Shown: positions 7,391 to 12,806 of the stretch, piece after piece
Position numbering within the stretch: position 1 is the stretch's first letter
Layout: the number at the start of each line of letters is the position of its first letter
Origin: JALRBM01 sp964477195
Lineage (GTDB): Bacteria; Patescibacteriota; Saccharimonadia; Saccharimonadales; Saccharimonadaceae
Assembly: GCA_964477195.1 (NCBI GenBank)
Contig: CAYZCX010000024.1
Span: 1-12,806, forward strand
Direction: 5' to 3'
Length of the DNA: 12,806 bases
Translations under genes and position numbers: made by a program
Notes under the pieces: generated by a model
Told to the model about the DNA's origin: nothing
Database searches by the model: none
Seen by the model: the letters and a program-made list of their open reading frames with translations, nothing else

Positions 7391-7400
7391 GCTTGTGCTT

Positions 7401-7429
7401 ATTATACAAGTAATGCCATAGCATTAAAA
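7401..7429 (-). promoter_or_regulatory. Promoter of the orphan kinase gene with a dyad in its spacer
   Basis: On the minus strand, a perfect -10 TATAAT (7401-7406) has a weak -35 TTTTAA (7424-7429) 17 bp upstream. The predicted start of transcription, near 7394, leaves only about 4 nt before the ATG at 7390, so the mRNA should be almost leaderless. An inverted repeat, TAATGC-CATA-GCATTA (7411-7426), sits between the two boxes and could be an operator. Confidence 0.6.
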
Positions 7430-7439
7430 GCGTGATTAC

Positions 7440-8138
7440 TTAAATAGATGGCGTCTCATTTTTTAGGGCACGCCGATGTGATTTGAAATCGGGATCGGCA
7501 GTTTCTACTAATCGCCAAAAGGTTTCGGAGTGATTCATCTCGACCGTATGGCTTAGTTCATGTACCAAGACATAGTCGATAAGTTCAAATGGCAGTTTCA
7601 TGAGGGCGATATTGAGGCTGATAGTGCCGCTCGTGCTACAACTTCCCCATCGTCCACCGGCATGAGAAAACCGTACTTTTTGGTAGTCGAATCCATGCTT
7701 TTGAGCGAGAAAGCCGAGTCGTTTTGGCAGATAACTTTTTGCTTCAAGCCGCAGGGCTTGCTGTACGACGCTCCGTATTGCCCTAATAACATCATTGTCT
7801 GCGAGCGCCTTGTCTGGTGGAAGTTGTATGACTATTTGCTGTCCATGACGCGTGACTATCGTATGACTTGATGGAGCTGTGCGTACGATGAGCGAATGGC
7901 TTTTGCCTATCTGCATCCCATCTGTAAATGTAATTTCTTTTTGATGATCATCGAGAAGCTGACGCAGTTCTAGCCGCGAATTTTTTACGAGTCGTTTTAC
8001 AAGAAAAAGCGGCGCATAAAGCGGAAGAGAGGCTCGCAAACCACCGTCGGGCGCCACGCGAACGCGAATAGTCGTTGCTTTTGAGCTTCGTCGTATGGGT
8101 ATGGTGCCAAATTCTTCGTCGGTAATATGCGACGCCAT
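7440..8138 (-). CDS. YgjP-like (DUF45/SprT-type) zinc metallopeptidase
   Basis: Predicted cytoplasmic zincin of 232 residues in the YgjP/DUF45 family. The C-terminal half carries the family signature RWGSCS (163-168), the zinc-binding motif HELSH (193-197: ligands His193 and His197, catalytic Glu194) and the third ligand region MNHSETFW, with His203. The N-terminal half (15-110) is a beta-rich region typical of the family (IRVRVAPDGGLRASLP). Length and motifs are complete. The ATG at 8138 is supported by AGGAG at 8146-8150 with 7-nt spacing. It follows the P-loop kinase gene by 29 nt on the same strand and is probably co-transcribed with it. The physiological substrate of the family is not established; nothing in the neighbourhood names one. 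Confidence 0.93.
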   Translation of the reverse strand: MASHITDEEFGTIPIRRSSKATTIRVRVAPDGGLRASLPLYAPLFLVKRLVKNSRLELRQLLDDHQKEITFTDGMQIGKSHSLIVRTAPSSHTIVTRHGQQIVIQLPPDKALADNDVIRAIRSVVQQALRLEAKSYLPKRLGFLAQKHGFDYQKVRFSHAGGRWGSCSTSGTISLNIALMKLPFELIDYVLVHELSHTVEMNHSETFWRLVETADPDFKSHRRALKNETPSI

Positions 8139-8167
8139 GAGTATACTCCTGATTTTGCTGTAAAAAA

Positions 8168-8731
8168 CTAGCGTACGATAATATTGCGATGAGCTGGACG
8201 GTCGGAAGTAACAGGTGATTTCTGATGGACGGATATCTCTGCTCGCGGTGCTGAAAGTTTCTTCAATACAACCTTTGCCTGAGATGCATAAGTGTGTTTT
8301 CCGCTGATAACGAGCGGTTTTTCGGCCGTGCTTGGTGCAGTGAAACGCTTCAAACGTTTGTCGTATTCTTCCGCGGGAGTCGTCTTATTTACCTGTTGGT
8401 GACGGCTCTTGGCCGTTGCCTGATCTGTCTGCACCCAAATAAATAGGGGGACATATTCGGCTTCACGTGCTTTTTTAGCAAGCTCAAGTCGTTCAGTCCG
8501 AGTACTCGATGGGCCATCGTACACAATGGATTGCTTTGTTTTGAGTAACTCTTCTAGCTGAAGCTGAACGACCGCAGGTATATCACCTTCGACAAGTTTG
8601 CCAAGCTTTTCATCACTTATATATGGTGCACCAAATGTTGTCGCGAATTTCTCTGCAAAAAAGCTTTTACCGCTTCCTGGAACTCCTACCGCAACGATCA
8701 GATGTGGTTTGGTAAGACTCAAGTGTTTCAT
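8168..8731 (-). CDS. P-loop kinase of the AAA_33/zeta-like class
   Basis: Small ATP-dependent kinase or ATPase of 187 residues. Walker A is GVPGSGKS (16-23) after a strand LIVAVG, as in polynucleotide-kinase, zeta-toxin and nucleoside-kinase relatives. A second strand ends in VYDGP (70-74), giving the acidic Walker B-like residue Asp72, and a strand PLFIWV (95-100) is followed by a lid-like, basic helix region (107-130: SRHQQVNK, EEYDKRLKRF). The last 28 residues are a polar, basic tail without a recognised domain. The phosphate acceptor cannot be read; nothing pairs with it as a zeta antitoxin would. It is the first gene of a minus-strand group with the YgjP peptidase. The ATG sits 7 nt after a -10 box and has no Shine-Dalgarno, so the mRNA is probably leaderless. 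Confidence 0.84.
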   Translation of the reverse strand: MKHLSLTKPHLIVAVGVPGSGKSFFAEKFATTFGAPYISDEKLGKLVEGDIPAVVQLQLEELLKTKQSIVYDGPSSTRTERLELAKKAREAEYVPLFIWVQTDQATAKSRHQQVNKTTPAEEYDKRLKRFTAPSTAEKPLVISGKHTYASQAKVVLKKLSAPRAEISVHQKSPVTSDRPAHRNIIVR

Positions 8732-8738
8732 AATGACC

Positions 8739-8768
8739 AGTATAGCAAGATTGTGCCCTAAAGTGTAA
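8739..8768 (-). promoter_or_regulatory. Promoter of the P-loop kinase gene, apparently leaderless
   Basis: On the minus strand, an extended -10 (TGC-TATACT, TATACT at 8739-8744) has a partial -35 TTACAC (8763-8768) 18 bp upstream. The predicted start of transcription is at about 8732, within 1 nt of the ATG at 8731. It is divergent from the surface-protein promoter at 8800-8828. Confidence 0.65.
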
Positions 8769-8799
8769 GGGTGTTGATAAATATTACATCACAAACAAA

Positions 8800-8828
8800 T
8801 TGACCACTAGAAAAAACAATGATAAGAT
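8800..8828 (+). promoter_or_regulatory. Promoter of the PKD/LPKTG surface-protein gene
   Basis: -35 TTGACC (8800-8805), 17-bp spacer, extended -10 TGA-TAAGAT (TAAGAT at 8823-8828). Predicted start near 8835 gives a leader of about 31 nt ending in a GGGAGG Shine-Dalgarno (8856-8861) 4 nt before the ATG. Unlike its neighbours, this gene has a conventional leader. Confidence 0.7.
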
Positions 8829-8865
8829 AAGTTTAAACTAAGGTGTAGAGATTACGGGAGGATCT

Positions 8866-10176
8866 ATGCGCAAATTTTACTTCAGCCTTGCAGGGCTGGC
8901 GATTTTGATCGGTGGAGTATTGCTACTCAATGTGTTTAATGGAAATTCTAGCGCTGCGTTACCGCGTGACTGTGATAATAACGCGATTATTTATTGTGGT
9001 GCTGGCGATACCAATGAATTGACGCAGAAATATAACGAAAATAAGACGGGTGATCTTGCGACAATCTATAGCTCATACGGCATTAGTAGCTCGATGCTCG
9101 CGGGTGCAAAAATGGGTGAAGTGCGTAAAGACGGTACTGTGACAGTTGGCGGCGAAGTCGTTGCGACCGATGCGATGAGCATCGGCCGTCAAAAACTAGC
9201 CGGGAGCGTCGTGAAAAGCATCGGCGGAAAAACGTATTACAATTCACCCCCAAGCACATCATTTAGGAGCAACTCTATTGCCGCTTTTGTGTTCTTTGAT
9301 AACAACGGACTCTTCAAGGGCGCTATCATTACTTCTTGCGGTAATCCTGTCGAAGGTAAGCCAAAACCAAAACCTGCTTACAAATGTGATAGCCTGGTAC
9401 CCGCAGCAATTACCCGAATGAAATATAATTTTACGGCTTCTGCAAGCGCTTCTGGTGGAGCAACTGTCGCGAATTATACATTTGACTTCGGCGATGGCAA
9501 ATCGGTCACGAGTGCCGAGCGAACCGTTTCACATACTTATGACAAAGCTGGAACATACACTGCCAAAGTGACTGCAAATGTAAAGGTTGGCAGCGAAACA
9601 AAGCCGGCAACTGGCGCTCAATGTCAGGCCCCAGTCAAGATTGTCGAAGCGGCATATGCTTGTGATGCACTGACGCTTCGTACGATCGACGTGACCAAGC
9701 GACAATATGCTTATGACCTTACATATACTGTTAAAAATGGCGCTTCACTTTCCTCAGTTGACTATGACTTTGGCGATGGCACAACTCAGAACGACCTTAG
9801 TGCAGACGAAGCAAAAACCGTTGAACACGCCTATGCAAAAGCCGGATCATACAAGACTGTTGCAACACTGCACTTCTCAGTCGATGGCACGGTAAAAGAT
9901 GTAAAATGTGAAGTTTCCGTGACACTCAGTCCCGAAATGTGTGCGCAAAACCCATCACTACCAAAAGATGATGCACGCTGTGCTCCATGCGACGTTCCTG
10001 GCAAGGAGCAATATCCAAAAGATAGCCCCCTTTGTGCGACAACAGTCACAGAGCTTCCGAAAACTGGTCCAATGGATCTCCTCTTTGGTGGACTTGGCGT
10101 AAGCTCAATTGTTGCCGCCGGGTATTACTGGTTCGGAAGCCGTCGTGGACTTGTCCAGGCGCTCTTGAACCGCTAA
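8866..10176 (+). CDS. Secreted PKD-domain surface protein with LPKTG sortase anchor
   Basis: Exported protein of 436 residues, predicted to be anchored to the cell envelope. The signal peptide has a basic start (MRKF), a hydrophobic core (about 6-23) and a possible cleavage after SSA-A near residue 30-31. Residues 32-160 form an N-terminal region I cannot assign to a named domain. A Lys/Pro linker (164-170) leads to two PKD-like immunoglobulin folds: repeat 1 at about 173-260 (DFGDG at 207-211, SHTYDKAGTYTAKV) and repeat 2 at about 265-354 (DFGDG at 301-305, EHAYAKAGSYKTVA). A Cys/Pro-rich stalk (355-392) follows, then LPKTG (397-401), a hydrophobic stretch (403-429) broken only by glycines, and a basic end (SRRG), the layout of a sortase substrate. 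Eleven cysteines are present, with Cys174/Cys253 and Cys266/Cys348 bracketing each PKD fold. No sortase is in the window. Adhesion or host contact is a plausible but unproven role. Confidence 0.92.
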   Translation: MRKFYFSLAGLAILIGGVLLLNVFNGNSSAALPRDCDNNAIIYCGAGDTNELTQKYNENKTGDLATIYSSYGISSSMLAGAKMGEVRKDGTVTVGGEVVATDAMSIGRQKLAGSVVKSIGGKTYYNSPPSTSFRSNSIAAFVFFDNNGLFKGAIITSCGNPVEGKPKPKPAYKCDSLVPAAITRMKYNFTASASASGGATVANYTFDFGDGKSVTSAERTVSHTYDKAGTYTAKVTANVKVGSETKPATGAQCQAPVKIVEAAYACDALTLRTIDVTKRQYAYDLTYTVKNGASLSSVDYDFGDGTTQNDLSADEAKTVEHAYAKAGSYKTVATLHFSVDGTVKDVKCEVSVTLSPEMCAQNPSLPKDDARCAPCDVPGKEQYPKDSPLCATTVTELPKTGPMDLLFGGLGVSSIVAAGYYWFGSRRGLVQALLNR

Positions 10177-10205
10177 CTTCCCTATTCAGGGCTGAGGTTT
10201 TAGGC

Positions 10206-10211
10206 TATACT
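10206..10211 (+). promoter_or_regulatory. -10 box of the DUF475 gene, apparently leaderless
   Basis: TATACT ends 8 nt before the ATG at 10220, putting the predicted transcription start at about 10218. There is no Shine-Dalgarno and no convincing -35. The box lies in the 43-nt gap after the surface-protein stop. Confidence 0.55.
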
Positions 10212-10219
10212 AACACGGT

Positions 10220-11269
10220 ATGAAATCGCTGTTTGCCCGTCACTCGCCACTTAGAATTTTCTTTATCTCCGCCTTTATTACAATAGTCGCGCTGATCCTA
10301 GTCTATGCGTACTTGGGACCATCTGCGGCTTTTGTTGCATTCATGCTAATGATTATCGAAATCACATTTAGTTTCGATAATGCAATTATCAATGCCCGCG
10401 TTCTTGCGACGATGTCACCTTTTTGGCAGAAAATGTTTATTACCGTTGGCATGTTGATCGCTGTGTTTGGTATGCGAGTCATCTTCCCTATTATTATCGT
10501 TATATTGACGGCCGGATTATCCTGGGGAGAAGTTATTAATCTTGCATTGCACGACCCAACCAAATACGCAGAAGCACTTCATGGTGCTCATCCGAGCATC
10601 GCGTCGTTTGGTGGTATGTTCTTGCTTATGCTGACGCTTCATTTCTTCTTTGATAATTCTCGTACTATTCATTGGCTAGGAAGGATCGAGCGGCCGCTGC
10701 AGGTTATCGGACGGAAGTGGCTCCATGCGGTCGTGTGTATTCTTATTCTCGTCATCCTTACATTTTTGCCTTTCAACCATCATCCAAATGAGACAATCAT
10801 CGCAGGACTAGCGGGTATTATCACTTATGCGCTTATTCACGGTGCCTCTGAAATATTTACAAAACATCGAGAACTTTCGGCGAAAAAGAAAGGCGCGGTG
10901 AATATAGCAAAAGCCGCTGGCATCGCGGGATTCATATCGTTTATTTATCTTGAAATCCTCGATGCGAGTTTTAGTTTTGACGGTGTTATTGGCGCCTTCG
11001 CAGTGACGCAGGATGTTGTTCTTATTGCGATCGGACTTGGTGTTGGAGCATTGTGGGTACGCTCGCTAACGCTCTATCTAGTCCATCATAAAGTGCTCGA
11101 TGTTTATCGCTATTTGGAGCATGGAGCGCACTACGTGATTGGGATTTTAGCGACGACGCTTCTCATCGGACTCTTTGTGGAAATTCCAGAAGCAATCGCA
11201 GGACTTATCGGTATCGTTGTCATTGGTTTCTCTATTGCAAGTTCTATCACTTACAACAAACTTCAGTAG
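10220..11269 (+). CDS. DUF475 family integral membrane protein (TerC-like)
   Basis: Polytopic membrane protein of 349 residues with roughly seven to nine hydrophobic helices (among them 12-31, 36-50, 71-98, 128-143, 168-184, 193-208, 235-250, 262-281, 305-322 and 323-342). Two internally related acidic motifs lie in the membrane: EITFSFDNAI (47-56) and EILDASFSFDGVI (245-257). This E-x(n)-SFD-N/G pattern in two halves is the hallmark of DUF475 and the wider TerC-like group, members of which (TerC, Alx) are linked to metal-ion, notably manganese, export and tellurite resistance. The metal role here is inferred from those relatives only. A His-rich loop (NHHPN, 186-190) and a Lys-rich cytoplasmic loop (215-226) separate the halves. 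The stop lies 5 nt from the stop of the convergent glycosylase gene. Confidence 0.88.
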   Translation: MKSLFARHSPLRIFFISAFITIVALILVYAYLGPSAAFVAFMLMIIEITFSFDNAIINARVLATMSPFWQKMFITVGMLIAVFGMRVIFPIIIVILTAGLSWGEVINLALHDPTKYAEALHGAHPSIASFGGMFLLMLTLHFFFDNSRTIHWLGRIERPLQVIGRKWLHAVVCILILVILTFLPFNHHPNETIIAGLAGIITYALIHGASEIFTKHRELSAKKKGAVNIAKAAGIAGFISFIYLEILDASFSFDGVIGAFAVTQDVVLIAIGLGVGALWVRSLTLYLVHHKVLDVYRYLEHGAHYVIGILATTLLIGLFVEIPEAIAGLIGIVVIGFSIASSITYNKLQ

Positions 11270-11274
11270 AAATA

Positions 11275-12351
11275 TTATAAGAACCGAACCGTTACAGGAA
11301 GTTGTATGAATTTTTCGTAACGTTTGCTCGCTCCCTGAATGGCTTGTTGCGTGATAAGTGAGAGTTCCTGAAATGGTGTCATAGCGAGCTCGATACTGGA
11401 TTTTTTTACGTTTCGTCTCCAAGTACCAATAACTTGTCCATGCTCTATGATTGTAGGAAGAAACATACCATTTCCGCCGGGTACAATGTGGTTTGCATAC
11501 TCAGACGGGAGAGCGGCGCTGCGATCACGATATCCGAGCATATATTCATCAAAACCTGGAAGTAAAAAAACCGAAGACTGCGGATTTTTTATGTTCTCGA
11601 CCTCAAACCACACCTGCTTGCCATTTATTTTTGTACTTTGAAGCTCGCTACTTACCTGTTCAATTCCTCGCCTTGTATCCCCGAGTGTTAGTCCTGCCCA
11701 ATTTGCAAAATCATTTTCTGTTGCAGGACCATGACTTTTGAAGTAGCGAATGACCAGTATTTTAAGCGCCTCGTCGCGGGTTGGTTCGGGCGATTTTGGC
11801 ACCCAGTCATCGAATAATGCAAATGAGGGTTGTTTCCCGATATGCGGGCCAAAACAAATAAACCCAAGCTCGGCAAGTAGTCGTAGTATATGATTACCGC
11901 GCTGATCGCTTGTTTGAATACCCGCCGCTTCAAAGAGCGCCAGAATGTCTGAGCGACTGAGATATTGTTTCCCTTTTAAAGCATCGGATAGTATGGCAAT
12001 GCATCGGTCGATAACTTCTGGAGTGACACCTAGGCTTTTGCGCCGAGTAGATGCCTTTTGTGTTGCCCTAGGGGCAAGTAGTTTCACCATCCAGCGGACA
12101 TCTTTTGCCGCAACGAAATGTAATGTCCCGCGCATTGGCCATGTGCGAACGATCTCTCCTCTCTCGATAGCTGCTTCAATATCGGTCAGCGACAGGTCAT
12201 TACTTCGGAGTGCGATCGACCATAGTGCGCCGGCATAATCTTGCGCTTGTATCGCCCCCATCCAGCTCACCACCTGTTCGGCTGTTGAAAAATCGGCTTT
12301 CGCGATATGCTGGCTAAAAAGTCGGCTACCTGTGATATCGTCTTTGTTCAT
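11275..12351 (-). CDS. HTH_42 winged-helix DNA glycosylase, AlkZ-like
   Basis: Protein of 358 residues in the HTH_42 (PF06224) family, the fold of the interstrand-crosslink glycosylases AlkZ and YcaQ/AlkX. The visible signatures are GAIQAQDYAGALWS (32-45), RTWPMRGTLH (69-78) and LLPGFDEYMLGYRDR (263-277), then a C-terminal beta segment (VIGTWRRNV, 307-315). The catalytic QxQ or QxD pair of the family corresponds to Gln35 and Gln37, i.e. QAQ, which fits the AlkZ-like rather than the YcaQ subgroup. The expected role is to remove alkylated bases and possibly unhook crosslinks; activity on any given lesion is inference. The ATG overlaps the TGA of the upstream Nudix gene (ATGA, 4 nt), so the two are translationally coupled. 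Without knowledge of AlkZ it would be called a winged-helix DNA-binding protein. Confidence 0.87.
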   Translation of the reverse strand: MNKDDITGSRLFSQHIAKADFSTAEQVVSWMGAIQAQDYAGALWSIALRSNDLSLTDIEAAIERGEIVRTWPMRGTLHFVAAKDVRWMVKLLAPRATQKASTRRKSLGVTPEVIDRCIAILSDALKGKQYLSRSDILALFEAAGIQTSDQRGNHILRLLAELGFICFGPHIGKQPSFALFDDWVPKSPEPTRDEALKILVIRYFKSHGPATENDFANWAGLTLGDTRRGIEQVSSELQSTKINGKQVWFEVENIKNPQSSVFLLPGFDEYMLGYRDRSAALPSEYANHIVPGGNGMFLPTIIEHGQVIGTWRRNVKKSSIELAMTPFQELSLITQQAIQGASKRYEKFIQLPVTVRFL

Positions 12352-12806
12352 ATTATTTTTGCGTCACGCAATTTATGAATATATCGATGAAGCCCTGGGT
12401 CGAATGATTCTATCGGCGCCGTGAGTACATCATCAATATCCCACCATCTGACCTCGGCAAATTTACCAGGTTCGATAGTGAGTGGTGTCGTGTGACTGGC
12501 TTCGAGCGCGTACCACAGCGAAACATCAGTATGCTGTCCTTGGCCATTCGTCTTTGTGACGGTAATAAATTGTGGTTTGTCATGAAGAAATCGCGCTTCT
12601 ATTCCCAACTCTTCATCACATTCTCGGTGTACAGTCTTCGCAGGATCTTCATCGGGATCGACGTGACCGCCGGCAGGTACCCATAACTGAGCCAAAAGAT
12701 GATCTTGAAGCAGAATTTTATTATGTTCTGGATCGAATATGGCAAAATAACTTACGAGATGTTTGGGTGGAACATCAGGTTTTTGAATTCGATAAAGTGG
12801 CGCATT
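12348..12806 (-). CDS. Nudix hydrolase (5' partial)
   Basis: Hydrolase of nucleoside diphosphates linked to another group; 152 residues are visible and the frame stays open to the window edge, so the start lies outside. The fold begins HLVSYFAIFDPEHNKILL, and the Nudix box is complete: G-x5-E-x7-RE-x2-EE-x-G-I within GGHVDPDEDPAKTVHREC and DEELGI, with metal-binding Glu residues at visible positions 62, 65 and 66. A closing strand (FAEVRWWDIDDVL) and a C-terminal helix (DPGLHRYIHKLRD) are present. An in-frame TTG at 12695 would remove the first strands and is not credible as the start. The gene ends in TGA overlapping the ATG of the AlkZ-like gene by 4 nt, so the pair forms an operon. The substrate cannot be read; clean-up of damaged nucleotides fits the neighbour. 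Confidence 0.93.
   Translation of the reverse strand, partial: NAPLYRIQKPDVPPKHLVSYFAIFDPEHNKILLQDHLLAQLWVPAGGHVDPDEDPAKTVHRECDEELGIEARFLHDKPQFITVTKTNGQGQHTDVSLWYALEASHTTPLTIEPGKFAEVRWWDIDDVLTAPIESFDPGLHRYIHKLRDAKII

Noticed and set aside
8768..8800. AT-rich dyad (TGAT...ATCA) between the divergent promoters as a regulator site
   Set aside because: The arms are only 4 bp with a 9-nt gap and do not extend, so it is below what I would call a site.
8831..8838. GTTTAAAC palindrome in the surface-protein leader as an operator
   Set aside because: An 8-bp AT-rich palindrome can occur by chance and coincides with the predicted transcript start; no second copy is seen.
10180..10191. CCCT-ATTC-AGGG hairpin after the surface-protein stop as a terminator
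   Set aside because: The stem is only 4 bp and the T-run (GGTTTTAGG) is short and displaced, so termination there is not supported.
12693..12695. TTG at 12695 as the Nudix start
   Set aside because: Upstream in-frame codons to the window edge encode the missing first strands of the Nudix fold (HLVSYFAIFD), so the gene is cut by the edge.
1..12806. Mobile element, CRISPR, phage or toxin-antitoxin system
   Set aside because: No transposase, integrase, repeat-spacer array, terminal repeats or antitoxin-like partner found; the P-loop kinase resembles zeta toxins only in its general fold.
1..12806. Alternative genetic code (TGA as Gly, as in Gracilibacteria/SR1)
   Set aside because: TGA ends the sensor kinase and Nudix genes at positions that fit the protein families, and no gene needs TGA read through.

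Overview
The window is a 12.8 kb piece of a bacterial chromosome with dense, mostly short-spaced genes and no rRNA, tRNA, insertion sequence, CRISPR array or prophage that I can see. The gene styles point to a Patescibacteria/CPR lineage, most likely Candidatus Saccharibacteria (TM7). The reasons are a PKD-domain surface protein with a C-terminal LPKTG anchor, a DUF475 membrane protein, a secE-nusG pair standing alone, several genes with no Shine-Dalgarno and a -10 box only 7-10 bases before the start codon, and a standard code (TGA ends at least two genes). This placement is inference from gene content; nothing in the window fixes the taxonomy.

Layout, left to right. (1) Bases 1-3633, plus strand: a tail-complete, 5'-cut periplasmic-type ligand-binding protein of the LivJ type, then a large membrane histidine kinase (sensor domain, HAMP, PAS, HisKA, HATPase), then a stand-alone receiver protein whose start lies inside the kinase gene. 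No transporter permease or ATPase accompanies the binding protein, so the three genes look like a receptor-kinase-receiver signalling unit. A strong bidirectional hairpin terminator (3633-3665) closes it. (2) Bases 3684-4644, minus strand: nusG and secE as a two-gene operon with a good promoter and a 5' hairpin in the leader. (3) 4664-5764, plus: a membrane family-2 glycosyltransferase of the CrtQ/HpnB type, divergent from secE. (4) 5765-8744, minus: a P-loop kinase, a YgjP-type zinc metallopeptidase and a second, orphan histidine kinase, all reading the same way. (5) 8800-11269, plus: the PKD/LPKTG surface protein and the DUF475 membrane protein. (6) 11275-12806, minus: a Nudix hydrolase (5' cut by the window edge) overlapping by 4 nt an AlkZ-like HTH_42 DNA glycosylase.

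Taken together: two sensory kinases, a cell-envelope group (glycosyltransferase, anchored surface protein, DUF475 protein), core transcription/secretion genes (nusG, secE) and a likely DNA repair/nucleotide clean-up pair. The most notable items are the receptor-kinase-receiver unit, the cysteine-bracketed PKD surface protein, the AlkZ-like/Nudix pair and the repeated evidence for leaderless mRNAs. There is no gene-free stretch longer than 300 bases; the longest gap (8732-8865) is a divergent promoter region.
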